Shown here in pieces: positions 8,840-17,911 of a stretch of 64,000 bases of DNA. This DNA comes from Paraburkholderia phosphatilytica (lineage in GTDB: Bacteria > Pseudomonadota > Gammaproteobacteria > Burkholderiales > Burkholderiaceae), in contig NZ_QQOA01000031.1 in NCBI RefSeq assembly GCF_003443895.1, positions 31,751-95,750 on the forward strand, read 5' to 3'. Made by a program: the position numbers and the translations under genes. Under the pieces are notes generated by a model that searched no databases, had not been told where the DNA came from, and saw only the letters and a list, made by a program, of their open reading frames with translations. Position 1 is the first letter of the stretch. Every line of letters starts with the position of its first letter.

Positions 8840-11677
8840 ATGACTGACGCACCTCTCCCGAGTTCCGCCGATTCTCCAGCCGGCTCCCCTGCGAATTCCG
8901 CCTGCTCCCACGGGTATTCCCGATACGCACAGCGCATGCTGACCGCTCGTCCCGAGCTGGGCGGCCGGATCGCAACGCTGGCCGCGGCGCCGATCACCCG
9001 CGAGCGCATCGACGCGCGGCTCGACGCGCTTTGCGATGCTGAGCGCGCGGGCCCCGACGCTCCGCTCGCCGAAGACGGCCTGAAGCGCGCGCTCCGTCAG
9101 CTGCGTGCCGAGGTGTTCTGCGCGGTGATGGAGCGCGATCTGGCGCGCACGGCCGATGTGGCCGAAGTCACCGGCACGATGACGGATCTCGCCGAAGCGA
9201 CCATCCAGCGAGCGATGCGCGTGCTGTCGGCGGAGATGGAGGGGCTCTTCGGCGAGCCGCGTGACGAGTTTGGCGAGCGGCTCGCGCTCGGGGTGGTCGG
9301 GATGGGCAAGCTGGGCGGCCGCGAGCTCAACGTGTCGTCGGACATCGATCTGATCTTCGTCTACGAGGACGATGGCGAGACGGCCGGCGGCCAGCGCTCG
9401 CCGCTGTCGACCCAGGAATACTTCACGCGGCTCGGGCGCCGACTGATCGGCGCGCTTGCCGAGGTGACCGCCGACGGCTACGTGTTTCGCGTCGACATGC
9501 GGCTGCGGCCGAACGGCGATTCGGGCCCGCTCGTCTGCAGTCTCGGCATGCTCGAAGAGTATTTCTACGTGCAGGGCCGCGAGTGGGAGCGCTACGCGTG
9601 GATCAAGGGGCGGCTTGTGTCGGAAGGCGAGAGCGACGCGGCAGGGCGGCTCGCGAAGCAGCTCGACGCGATCGTCACACCGTTCATCTACCGGCGCTAC
9701 CTCGACTTCGGCGTGATCGGCGCGATCCGTTCGCTGCACGTGCAGATCCGCCAGGAGGCGCAGCGGCGCGCGTCGATGCGCCCCGACAAGGCGGACGACA
9801 TCAAACTGGGCCGCGGCGGCATTCGCGAGATCGAGTTCAGCGCGCAGGTGTTCCAACTGATCCGCGGCGGCCAGGACGCCGGTTTCCGGGTCCGCCCGAC
9901 CTTGCAGGTGCTGCAGCACGCAACCGCCCAAGGGCTGATCGCGTCGTCGGTGTGTCTGGAGCTGACGCAGGCGTATCGCTTTCTGCGCGAACTCGAGCAC
10001 CGGCTGCAATACCGCGACGACGCGCAGACCCACGCGATGCCCGTCGACGAGGGCGAACGCGCGGCCCTCGCGCACGCGATGGGCTTCGGCAGCTACGGCG
10101 AACTGATGATGGTGCTCGAAGGGCACCGCGAGCGGGTGGAGCGCCAGTTCGACCAGATCTTCGCCGACAAGGTAAACGGCCACCGCGGCTGTGCGGCGCC
10201 CGAGGACGGCGCGGCCGCCTGGGTGTGGAGCAGCGCGCTCGCCGACGAGAGCGAAGACGAGGCGCTCGCTGCGCGGCTCGTCGAGCTGGGCATCGCGGAA
10301 CCCGCGGATCTGCTCGCCCGGCTGCGCGGCGTGTGGCGCTCGTCGCGCTACGCGGGGCTGCCGGAGCGCAGTCGTCAGCGCTTCGACGTCGTCGCGCAAC
10401 GGGCACTCGAAGCCGCGCGCACGCTCGAGCCGCCGGAGCGCCGCGCCGATACGGTCGCGCGCTGCTTCGATCTGCTGGAGGCCATCGGGCGGCGCGGTGC
10501 TTACCTGGCGCTGCTGACGGAGTACCCGCAGGCGCTGACCCGCGTGCTGTCGGTGCTCGGCGCGTCGCGCTGGGCGGCCGGCTATCTGATCCGCCATCCG
10601 CAGCTGCTCGACGAACTGCTCGACGACGAAGGGATGGGCAGCCCGTTCGACTGGGCGGAGTTCAAGCGCAACCTGCGCGCCCGGCTTGCCGCCGCCGATG
10701 GTCCGGAGCAGCAGATGGACCTGTTGCGCCACGCGCATCAGGCCGAGGTGTTCCGTATCCTGCTGATCGACCTCGCGGGCAAGCTCACGGTTGAGCACGT
10801 CAGCGACCGGCTGTCGGAACTCGCCGACGCGGTGCTCGACGTGACGGTCGAAGCGGTCTGGCGGCAGCTGTCGAAACGTCATCGCGACGTGCCGAAGTTC
10901 GCGGTGATCGCGTACGGCAAGCTCGGCGGCAAGGAACTGGGCTATGCGTCCGATCTCGATCTGATCTTCCTGCACGACGATCCGGACGATTCGGCATCCG
11001 ATGTTTACGCGACGTTCGCGCGCCGGCTGATCACCTGGCTCACGATGGCGACCGGCGCGGGCACGCTGTTCGACGTCGATCTACGATTGCGCCCGAATGG
11101 CGAGTCCGGGCTGCTCGTAACGGACCTCGAATCGTTCCGCCGCTACCAGCTGCGCGAAGGCGATGCCGCCAATACCGCGTGGGTCTGGGAGCATCAGGCG
11201 CTGACGCGTGCCCGCTACTGCGCGGGCGATGCCGCGATCGGCGAGCAGTTCGAAGCGATCCGCGTGCAGGTGCTGACCACCCCGCGCGAGGCGACGCCGC
11301 TCGCGCAGGAGATCGTCGACATGCGCAAAAAGGTCGAGGACGGGCATCCGAACCGGACCGAACTGTTCGACCTGAAGCACGATCGCGGCGGCATGGTGGA
11401 CATCGAGTTTCTCGTGCAGTACTGGGTGCTGCTGCACGCGGCCAAAGACCCTGAGCTGATCCGCAACACCGGCAATATCGCGCTGCTGCGCGAGGTGTCG
11501 CGCTACGGGCTGATGACGGCCGACGAGGCCGAAACGGTCGGCGCCGCGTACCGCACCTACCGGAAGCTGCAGCACACGCTGCGGCTCGATGGGATGGAGA
11601 AGGCGCGCGTCGCGCCGGAGTCGGTGAACGACGAGCGCGACGCGGTGCTGGCGTTGTGGCGGCGGGTGTTCGGGTAA
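8840..11677 (+). CDS. glnE: Bifunctional glutamine synthetase adenylyltransferase/deadenylase GlnE
   Basis: GlnE switches glutamine synthetase off and on by attaching and removing AMP, under control of PII and glutamine. The two nucleotidyltransferase domains are both visible: GMGKLGGRELNVSSDIDLIF in the N-terminal (deadenylase) half and AYGKLGGKELGYASDLDLIF in the C-terminal (adenylase) half, each followed by a VD(M/L)RLRPNGxSG segment. The length of 945 residues fits the family. An in-frame TTG lies directly before the ATG at 8840; I chose the ATG. It ends 33 bases from the convergent recN. Confidence 0.95.
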   Translation: MTDAPLPSSADSPAGSPANSACSHGYSRYAQRMLTARPELGGRIATLAAAPITRERIDARLDALCDAERAGPDAPLAEDGLKRALRQLRAEVFCAVMERDLARTADVAEVTGTMTDLAEATIQRAMRVLSAEMEGLFGEPRDEFGERLALGVVGMGKLGGRELNVSSDIDLIFVYEDDGETAGGQRSPLSTQEYFTRLGRRLIGALAEVTADGYVFRVDMRLRPNGDSGPLVCSLGMLEEYFYVQGREWERYAWIKGRLVSEGESDAAGRLAKQLDAIVTPFIYRRYLDFGVIGAIRSLHVQIRQEAQRRASMRPDKADDIKLGRGGIREIEFSAQVFQLIRGGQDAGFRVRPTLQVLQHATAQGLIASSVCLELTQAYRFLRELEHRLQYRDDAQTHAMPVDEGERAALAHAMGFGSYGELMMVLEGHRERVERQFDQIFADKVNGHRGCAAPEDGAAAWVWSSALADESEDEALAARLVELGIAEPADLLARLRGVWRSSRYAGLPERSRQRFDVVAQRALEAARTLEPPERRADTVARCFDLLEAIGRRGAYLALLTEYPQALTRVLSVLGASRWAAGYLIRHPQLLDELLDDEGMGSPFDWAEFKRNLRARLAAADGPEQQMDLLRHAHQAEVFRILLIDLAGKLTVEHVSDRLSELADAVLDVTVEAVWRQLSKRHRDVPKFAVIAYGKLGGKELGYASDLDLIFLHDDPDDSASDVYATFARRLITWLTMATGAGTLFDVDLRLRPNGESGLLVTDLESFRRYQLREGDAANTAWVWEHQALTRARYCAGDAAIGEQFEAIRVQVLTTPREATPLAQEIVDMRKKVEDGHPNRTELFDLKHDRGGMVDIEFLVQYWVLLHAAKDPELIRNTGNIALLREVSRYGLMTADEAETVGAAYRTYRKLQHTLRLDGMEKARVAPESVNDERDAVLALWRRVFG

Positions 11678-11710
11678 CCTGCGGCTCGGGTGGCGGCCCC
11701 GGTTGGGAGC

Positions 11711-13378
11711 TTACGCCGCCAGCATTTCCTTCGCGTGCTTGCGGGTGGTCGCGGTAATTTCCAGACCACCCAGCATGCGCGCCACTTCCTCGATGCGGCT
11801 CGCGCGGTCGAGCGGGTTCACCGTGCTGATCGTACCGCCGTTGCCGTTGGACGCCTTCGCCACCTGGAAATGCTGATCGCCGCGCGCGGCCACCTGCGGC
11901 AGGTGCGTCACGCACAGCACCTGGCGCTGCTCGCCGAGCTGATGCAGCAGCCTGCCGACCACTTCCGCGACACCGCCGCCGATACCCGTATCCACTTCGT
12001 CGAAGATCAGCGTCGGCGTCGGGCTGGCGGCGCTCGCGATCACCGAGAGCGCGAGCGAGATGCGGGCAAGTTCGCCGCCCGACGCAACCTTTGCGAGCGG
12101 CCGCAGCGGCACGCCCGCATGACCGGCCACGCGGAACTCGATCTGCTCGAGTCCGTGCGCGCCGCCTTCTGGCAGCGGCACCAGCGCCACCTCGAAACTG
12201 CCGCCCGCCATCGATAGCTCCTGCATGCCGGTCGTGACTGCCGCGCCGAGCGCCTTCGCGGCCTTCGCGCGCGCCTTCGACAGCAGTTTCGCTTCCGCGA
12301 AGAACGCGTCTCTCGCTTTGGATTCGGCGGCGCGAAGGCTGTCGAGATCAGCGGCGGCATCGAGTTTCGCGAGCTGTTCTCGGCGCGCCATGTGTTCTTC
12401 CGGCAGCGTTTCGGGCTGCAGACGGAACTTGCGGGCGGTGGAATGGAGTGCGTCGAGGCGCTTTTCGACCTGTGCGAGCCGATCGGGATCGAGGTCGAGC
12501 CGCTGCGCGTAGTGGTTCAACGAGTAGGCCGCTTCCTGCAGCTGGATCTCGGCGGGCTCGAGCGCGGCGAGCGCGTCGCCGAGCTCGGGATCGATCTCCG
12601 CGAGATCGCGCAGCTTCGAGATGATCGAGCCGAGATGCGTGATCATCGCCTCGTCGGATTCGGACAGCGCGGCGAGCGCGCCCTGCACGCCTTCGATCAG
12701 ATTCGCCGAGTGCGAGAGCCGCCGATGCTCGGCGCCGACTTCTTCCCATTCGCCCGGCTGCGGCGCGAGCTTGTCCAGTTCGGCGAGCTGCCACGCGAGC
12801 CGTTCGCGTTCCAGCTGCAACTCGCGATCGCGCGATTGCGCGTCTTCGACGGCCTGCGTCGCGTCGCGCCAGCCGCGCCATGCGCGCGTCACCTTCGCGG
12901 CGGCATCGGCGAGCCCGGCGTGCGTGTCGAACAGGTTGCGCTGCGCGTCCGGCCGCATCAGCAGCTGGTGCGCGTGCTGCCCGTGGATGTCCACCAGCAT
13001 CTCGCCCACTTCGCGCAACTGCGTGAGTGTGGCGGGCGTGCCGTTGATGAATGCGCGCGAGCGGCCGTTCGAATCGATGACGCGTCGCAGCATCACGCTG
13101 CCGGCGTGGTCGTCATCGTTCGGGACGGCGAGTGCCTGCTCGTCGAGCCATTGCGCGACGAGCGCATGGGTGTCGAACTCGGCGGTGATATCGGCGCGCG
13201 ATTCGCCGGCCCGCACGACGCTCGCATCGGCACGGGCCCCGAGCGTCAACGCGAGCGCGTCGATCAGGATGGATTTGCCGGCACCCGTTTCGCCGGAAAA
13301 CACCGTGAAGCCGCTGTCGAATTCGAGATCGAGCGCGGCGACGATGACGAAGTCGCGGATCGAGAGATGGCGAAGCAT
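11711..13378 (-). CDS. recN: DNA repair protein RecN
   Basis: RecN is an SMC-like ATPase that helps double-strand break repair by holding broken ends together. The 555-residue protein has the Walker A motif GETGAGKS near residue 33, a central pair of coiled-coil arms, the ABC signature region KVASGGELARISLAL and Walker B LIFDEVDTGIGG, followed by the D-loop/H-loop segment VTHLPQVAARGD. It lies downstream of nadK on the same strand (46-base gap), a common bacterial pairing. No LexA box was looked for in detail or seen immediately upstream. Confidence 0.95.
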   Translation of the reverse strand: MLRHLSIRDFVIVAALDLEFDSGFTVFSGETGAGKSILIDALALTLGARADASVVRAGESRADITAEFDTHALVAQWLDEQALAVPNDDDHAGSVMLRRVIDSNGRSRAFINGTPATLTQLREVGEMLVDIHGQHAHQLLMRPDAQRNLFDTHAGLADAAAKVTRAWRGWRDATQAVEDAQSRDRELQLERERLAWQLAELDKLAPQPGEWEEVGAEHRRLSHSANLIEGVQGALAALSESDEAMITHLGSIISKLRDLAEIDPELGDALAALEPAEIQLQEAAYSLNHYAQRLDLDPDRLAQVEKRLDALHSTARKFRLQPETLPEEHMARREQLAKLDAAADLDSLRAAESKARDAFFAEAKLLSKARAKAAKALGAAVTTGMQELSMAGGSFEVALVPLPEGGAHGLEQIEFRVAGHAGVPLRPLAKVASGGELARISLALSVIASAASPTPTLIFDEVDTGIGGGVAEVVGRLLHQLGEQRQVLCVTHLPQVAARGDQHFQVAKASNGNGGTISTVNPLDRASRIEEVARMLGGLEITATTRKHAKEMLAA

Positions 13379-13424
13379 GGAGGTCGATGAAATGGCGTGC
13401 GGGTGGCGTACGTCAGTGACGGGC

Positions 13425-14327
13425 TTAAATGGTGGGGTCGTCTTCGTGCGACGGGTGCTCGTTCCAGTGCAGCTTCTTGCGCAGCGTCGCGTAATAGCTG
13501 TAGCCGACCGGATGCAGGAACGGCACGGTATGGCGCGAACGGCGCACGTCGATCACGTCGTTCAGTTCGAGCGCGGTGAACGACTGCATGTCGAAGTTCA
13601 CGTTGACGTCGCGGCCGGACACGATCTGGATGCTGACCCTGGATTCGTCCGGCAGCACGATCGGACGGTTCGACAGCGCGTGCGGCGCGATCGGCACGAG
13701 CACGAGGCCTTGCAGCTGGGGGTGCAGGATCGGGCCTTGCGACGACAGCGCATAAGCCGTGGAGCCGGTGGGCGTCGCGACGATCAGGCCGTCCGAGCGC
13801 TGGTTGTACATGAAGCGGCCGTCCACCGAGACGCGCAGCTCCGCCATGCCGGAGAAGCCGCTGCGGTTCACGACCACGTCGTTGAACGCGAGCGCGTGGT
13901 AGATCGGGTCGCCATCGCGCACGATGCGCGATTCGAGCAGCGTGCGCTCCTCGCGCTCGAAGCTGCCCGCGAGCATCTGCGGGACGATCTCGCGCATGTC
14001 AGAGATCGGGATGTCGGTGATGAAACCGAGCCGGCCATGGTTGATGCCGATCAGCGGCGTACGGTAGGGCGCGAGCTGGCGGCCGATGCCGAGCATCGTG
14101 CCGTCGCCGCCGAGCACCACCGCGACGTCCGCGCGCGCGCCGATTTCCGCGGGGCGCAGCGTCGGGTAGCCGGACACGCCGATCTGCCCGGCCGTTTCCG
14201 CTTCGAATACGACTTCGAAGCCGCGCTTTGCGATGCACGCGGCGAGTGCGGTCAGCGGCTCGCCGATGCCCGGAGTGTTGCTGCGCCCGACAAGCGCAAC
14301 CGTCTTGAACTGGCTGTTGATCTGCAT
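13425..14327 (-). CDS. nadK: NAD kinase
   Basis: NAD kinase phosphorylates NAD to NADP using ATP or polyphosphate. The catalytic GGDGTMLG motif and the NAD-binding segment TPTGSTAYALSSQGPI are present, and 300 residues is the normal length. The frame is open for a further 38 codons upstream, but the start at MQINSQFKTVALVGR fits the family, and a promoter-like TGTAAT stands 6 bases before the ATG. That spacing suggests a leaderless transcript. It is divergent from hrcA and leads into recN. Confidence 0.93.
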   Translation of the reverse strand: MQINSQFKTVALVGRSNTPGIGEPLTALAACIAKRGFEVVFEAETAGQIGVSGYPTLRPAEIGARADVAVVLGGDGTMLGIGRQLAPYRTPLIGINHGRLGFITDIPISDMREIVPQMLAGSFEREERTLLESRIVRDGDPIYHALAFNDVVVNRSGFSGMAELRVSVDGRFMYNQRSDGLIVATPTGSTAYALSSQGPILHPQLQGLVLVPIAPHALSNRPIVLPDESRVSIQIVSGRDVNVNFDMQSFTALELNDVIDVRRSRHTVPFLHPVGYSYYATLRKKLHWNEHPSHEDDPTI

Positions 14328-14333
14328 GCCGGC

Positions 14334-14339
14334 ATTACA
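14334..14339 (-). promoter_or_regulatory. Extended -10 element at the nadK start codon
   Basis: On the minus strand TGG-TGTAAT forms an extended -10 element (TGn plus a one-mismatch -10). Its last base is 7 positions before the A of the nadK ATG, so the predicted +1 coincides with the start codon. No convincing -35 was seen, which is usual for extended -10 promoters. Confidence 0.4.
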
Positions 14340-14579
14340 CCATAGCTGGGTCGCGAAAAGAACCGGCGGGGCTGGGCGCTCGCGAGCGCCGCGGCCGCCC
14401 GCGAGCGGCGTCCGGGGCGCGCTTCGGCCTCGCTGACGCACCCGGCCAGACGACGATTATCGTTAGAATGGTGGCGTGCTGATGACAGGCCGCGTTGCCG
14501 GGCGGCTGTCCGCGCGGCGCGCAGCCTGCGCGAACCGTTGCGCACGTTGCCGGCAACCGTGATGACGCCGTCATTGAGC

Positions 14580-14585
14580 TAAAAT
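14580..14585 (+). promoter_or_regulatory. -10-like element 8 bases before hrcA
   Basis: TAAAAT ends 8 bases before the hrcA ATG. The predicted transcription start is within about two bases of the start codon, and there is no Shine-Dalgarno. A good -35 was not found, so this is tentative. Confidence 0.3.
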
Positions 14586-14593
14586 TTTCCGTC

Positions 14594-15613
14594 ATGCTAG
14601 ATCCTCGCGCACAAACCCTCCTCAAGACGCTGATCGAGCGATACATCGCCGAAGGTCAGCCGGTCGGCTCGCGCACGTTGTCGCGGTATTCCGGGCTGGA
14701 GCTTTCCCCGGCCACCATCCGCAACGTGATGTCCGACCTCGAGGAGCTGGGACTCGTGATCAGCCCGCACACCTCGGCGGGCCGGATTCCCACGCCGCGC
14801 GGCTATCGTCTGTTCGTCGACACGATGCTGACCGTCGAGTCCGCCGCGAACGAGGAGGCGATGATGCATGCGGTCAAGGCCACGCTGCAGGTCGGCGAGC
14901 CGCAGAAGGTGGTCGCGGCGGCGGCCAGCGTGCTGTCGAACCTCTCGCAGTTCGCCGGCGTGATCCTGACGCCGCGCCGCAGCCATGTGTTCAAGCAGGT
15001 GGAGTTCATGCGCCTGTCGGACAAGCGCATCCTGCTCATCATCGTCACGCCGGAAGGCGACGTGCAGAACCGCATCATGGCCACGCAGCGCGACTTCTCG
15101 CTGTCGGAGCTTACCGAGGCGTCCAATTACATCAACGCGCACTTCGCGGGTCTTTCGTTCGACGAGGTGCGCCGGCGCCTGCGCGAAGAGCTCGACGAGC
15201 TGCGCGGCGACATGACCGCGCTGATGCACGCGGCCGTGACCGCCAGCACCGATGCGTCCGACACCGGCGAAACCGTGCTGATTTCCGGCGAGCGCAACCT
15301 GCTCGAAGTCGCGGACCTGTCGTCCGACATGGCGCGGTTGCGCAAGCTCTTCGACATCTTCGACCAAAAGACCGGCCTCCTTCAGTTGCTCGACGTGTCG
15401 AGCCACGCGCAGGGCGTGCAGATTTTCATCGGCGGCGAGTCGAATCTCGTGCCGATCGAGGAAATGAGCGTCGTGACCGCGCCGTACGAGGTGAACGGCA
15501 AGATCGTCGGCACGCTCGGCGTGATCGGCCCCACGCGGATGGCATACAACCGCGTGATCCCGATCGTCGACATCACCGCGCGGCTGCTCTCGCTCACGCT
15601 CAGTCAGCAATAA
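14594..15613 (+). CDS. hrcA: Heat-inducible transcription repressor HrcA
   Basis: HrcA represses heat-shock genes by binding CIRCE inverted repeats and needs GroEL for activity. The 339-residue protein begins with a winged-helix domain (LIERYIAEGQPVGSRTLSR, ATIRNVMSDLEELG, SPHTSAGRIPT), followed by a GAF-like domain and the conserved tail GVIGPTRMAYNRVIPIVD. The start at MLDPRAQTLLKTL is preferred over a longer upstream frame because it matches the family. No CIRCE element was found in this window, so its likely targets such as groESL lie elsewhere; the nearby grpE/dnaK promoters look sigma-32 dependent. Confidence 0.95.
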   Translation: MLDPRAQTLLKTLIERYIAEGQPVGSRTLSRYSGLELSPATIRNVMSDLEELGLVISPHTSAGRIPTPRGYRLFVDTMLTVESAANEEAMMHAVKATLQVGEPQKVVAAAASVLSNLSQFAGVILTPRRSHVFKQVEFMRLSDKRILLIIVTPEGDVQNRIMATQRDFSLSELTEASNYINAHFAGLSFDEVRRRLREELDELRGDMTALMHAAVTASTDASDTGETVLISGERNLLEVADLSSDMARLRKLFDIFDQKTGLLQLLDVSSHAQGVQIFIGGESNLVPIEEMSVVTAPYEVNGKIVGTLGVIGPTRMAYNRVIPIVDITARLLSLTLSQQ

Positions 15614-15741
15614 CGGTTTGCAGGCGTTGCGACGCGATCCGGCACGCCCGGCTGGAGACGATCTTGCGCCGCCCATGCCGGGCCGCCAATCCACCGTTCG
15701 ACCTGGCCATCCGGCCAGGGGGCAGGCGGGAATCGCGCCGC

Positions 15742-15747
15742 TATAAT
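15742..15747 (+). promoter_or_regulatory. -10 element upstream of hemH
   Basis: A perfect TATAAT lies 63 bases before the chosen hemH start. No good -35 sits at the right distance. An inverted repeat, CCTGGCC with GGCCAGG (15702-15719), lies just upstream and may mark the end of the hrcA transcript. Confidence 0.45.
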
Positions 15748-15810
15748 GGCTGTCCGATCTTCACTCCGACCGCACGCGCGGCGGCCTGTGCCGCTGCGTC
15801 GCCCCCGTTT

Positions 15811-16890
15811 ATGCGCCTGCCTTCGCGTTTCGATCTCGAGCGGCCCCTGCAGTCCAGCACCGCCCATCGTGTGGCGGTGCTGCTGATCAATCTGGGCACG
15901 CCGGACGCGCCAACGCCGCGTGCGGTCGGCCGCTATCTGGCGGAGTTCCTGTCGGACCCGCGGGTGGTCGAGATTCCCGCGCTGCTGTGGCAGCTGATCC
16001 TGCGTCTGATGATTCTTCCGTTCCGCTCGCGCGCGTCGGCGAAGAAATACGCCGCGGTGTGGATGCCGGAAGGTTCGCCGTTGCGGGTGTACACGGAAAA
16101 ACAGGTGGACGGTCTGCGGCAACTGCTGCACGCGAACGACTACACGGTGCTCGTCGACTACGCGATGCGCTACGGCACGCCCAACATTCCCGCGATGCTG
16201 AACCAGCTGAAACTCGCTGGAGCGGAGCGCGTGCTGCTGATGCCGATGTATCCGCAATACTCGTCATCCACCACAGCCACGGCCTTCGATGCCGCGTTCC
16301 ACGCGATGAAGCGCATGCGCAACCAGCTGGAAGTACGCACGGTGCGTCAGTACGCGGATCACCCGGCTTATATCGCGGCGCTCGCCGCGCAGATCCATCA
16401 CTACTGGCATCAGCACGGGCGCCCCGACTTCGCGGCCGGCGACCGGCTGGTGCTGAGCTTTCACGGCGTGCCGAAGCGCACGCTGGATCTCGGCGATCCT
16501 TACCATGACCAGTGCCAGCAAACCGGCACGCTGCTAATGCACGCGCTGGAGCTGACGCCGGTGGAGTGCCGCGTGACGTTCCAGTCCCGCTTCGGGCGTG
16601 CCGAGTGGCTCCAGCCCTACACGGCGCCGACGCTCAAGGAACTGGGCGCGGCCGGCGTCCGCCGCGTGGACGTGTTCTGCCCGGGCTTCACGGCCGATTG
16701 CCTCGAGACCATCGAGGAGATCGGCATGGAAGTGCGCGACGAATTCGTGCATGCGGGCGGCAAGGAGTTTCACCGCATTCCGTGCGTGAATGCGGCGCCG
16801 GCATTCGTCGCGGCGCTGGGCGAAATCGTCGCGCAGCACCTGCAGGGCTGGCCGGTTCAGACGAGCGCGCCGGCGGCGCTGGTCGAATGA
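15811..16890 (+). CDS. hemH: Ferrochelatase
   Basis: Ferrochelatase inserts ferrous iron into protoporphyrin IX, the last step of haem synthesis, at the inner face of the membrane. The 359-residue protein shows VAVLLINLGTPDAPT at the N-terminus, MRYGTPNI, the catalytic histidine in LSFHGVPKR and the conserved segment FQSRFGRAEWLQPYT, with the second metal-site region PGFTADCLETIEEIG. The frame is open further upstream; MRLPSRFDLE was chosen because it gives the usual family length. It lies between hrcA and hslR on the same strand. Confidence 0.95.
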   Translation: MRLPSRFDLERPLQSSTAHRVAVLLINLGTPDAPTPRAVGRYLAEFLSDPRVVEIPALLWQLILRLMILPFRSRASAKKYAAVWMPEGSPLRVYTEKQVDGLRQLLHANDYTVLVDYAMRYGTPNIPAMLNQLKLAGAERVLLMPMYPQYSSSTTATAFDAAFHAMKRMRNQLEVRTVRQYADHPAYIAALAAQIHHYWHQHGRPDFAAGDRLVLSFHGVPKRTLDLGDPYHDQCQQTGTLLMHALELTPVECRVTFQSRFGRAEWLQPYTAPTLKELGAAGVRRVDVFCPGFTADCLETIEEIGMEVRDEFVHAGGKEFHRIPCVNAAPAFVAALGEIVAQHLQGWPVQTSAPAALVE

Positions 16891-17016
16891 CGGCGCCGTT
16901 ACGCGTCGACGCACGGCGGCCCGCGCTGCACGATCCGGACACGCGGCGCCGCTAACATGTTGATTGTTCGAACTCTGACCGCAGCTTCAGGGTATCGGAC
17001 GGACTGATGGACGAGC

Positions 17017-17424
17017 ATGAACTACAGGATTTCGACTGAACCCGACGCGCGGCTGCGGATCGACAAGTGGCTGTGGGCCGCACGTTTCTTCAAGACGCGT
17101 TCGCTCGCGGCGGATGCGGTCGGCAAGGGGCGCGTGCGGATCGGCGGCGAGCCGGTGAAGCCTTCGAAGGACGTCCGGGTCGGCGATCTCGTCGAGATCG
17201 AGATCGAACGGATCGTGTGGCAGGTGCGCGTGCTCGGCATGTGCGACGTGCGCGGGCCGGCCAGCATCGCGCAGACGCTCTACGAGGAAACGGAAGCAAG
17301 CAGGACGAAGCGGCAGCAGGAATACGAGCGCCGCAAGACGTTTCATGAACCGGCCGCCGACATGCATGGGCGGCCGACCAAGCGGGACCGACGCGTTATC
17401 GACAGATTTTCGCGTGGGGATTGA
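17017..17424 (+). CDS. hslR: RNA-binding S4-domain heat-shock protein, Hsp15 family
   Basis: The 135-residue protein starts with an S4 RNA-binding domain (RIDKWLWAARFFKTRSLAADAV, GRVRIGGEPVKPSKDVRVGD). Hsp15 recognises 50S subunits that carry a stranded nascent chain after aborted translation and helps recycle them. The C-terminal half is basic and charged (RTKRQQEYERRKTFHEP). Its 3' end overlaps by 29 bases with a small convergent gene. Its place between hemH and grpE agrees with a heat-shock role. Confidence 0.9.
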   Translation: MNYRISTEPDARLRIDKWLWAARFFKTRSLAADAVGKGRVRIGGEPVKPSKDVRVGDLVEIEIERIVWQVRVLGMCDVRGPASIAQTLYEETEASRTKRQQEYERRKTFHEPAADMHGRPTKRDRRVIDRFSRGD

Positions 17425-17557
17425 AGAGCTGCTCGATGGTTGCGTGTACGCCGCCGTACTCGGTTGTACGGTCGGTGACAGCGCCGGACATGCAGATGGT
17501 CGTGGTGCCCGCGATGAGTACCAGTGCGACCACCGAGATAGCAAAGGTCAGTTTCAC
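17396..17557 (-). CDS. Small membrane or secreted protein of unknown function
   Basis: A 53-residue frame starts at GTG behind a strong AGGGGG Shine-Dalgarno six bases away. The product begins MKLTFAISVVALVLIAGTT, a typical signal or membrane anchor, then a short tail ending in FNPHAKICR with two cysteines overall. No known domain is recognised. The good ribosome site and signal-like start are the main reasons for calling it real. It runs tail-to-tail into hslR with a 29-base overlap. Confidence 0.6.
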   Translation of the reverse strand: MKLTFAISVVALVLIAGTTTICMSGAVTDRTTEYGGVHATIEQLFNPHAKICR

Positions 17558-17911
17558 GGCAACCCCCTGGCAGTGCAGGACGGAAACGGGCAATTGGAAT
17601 GGGTGGAAACTACCGTCGTCCGACTAGGGTATACGCGCCTTCTCGGATGTATGAGTGGAGTTTAGGCGACGCGCGAATTCCTCTCAATCTCAATTGGCCT
17701 ACGGCAGCGTAATGGTTGTAACGGCCCATTTCGGTTGCACGGCAGCAGTGCAAAAAACGCCGCGGAACCGCTTGAAAACGCCAACCTCGCCCATATTTGC
17801 ACCGCCAGTGACCGGTCGGTGTGTTGCGCGGCAGCAACGCGGAAAACCGCGTCGAGCACGGATCGTGCGACACGCACTTTTGGCATTTTATTTTTGACGA
17901 CTTTCAGCGAC
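17558..17911. other. Gene-free interval upstream of grpE
   Basis: This 354-base stretch has no open frame that I can support. Its upstream part should hold the promoter of the small minus-strand gene; its middle holds the sigma-32-like promoter of grpE at 17771-17798, which leaves a grpE leader of roughly 110 bases. Confidence 0.6.
17771..17798 (+). promoter_or_regulatory. Sigma-32 (heat-shock) promoter of grpE
   Basis: CTTGAA (17771-17776) is followed after 12 bases by GCCCATATTT (17789-17798), close to the RpoH consensus CTTGAA - CCCCATnT. The decamer CTTGAAAACG here recurs exactly in the dnaK upstream region. Confidence 0.75.

Noticed and set aside
14594..15613. CIRCE elements near hrcA, grpE, dnaK and dnaJ
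   Set aside because: No TTAGCACTC-N9-GAGTGCTAA-like inverted repeat was seen.
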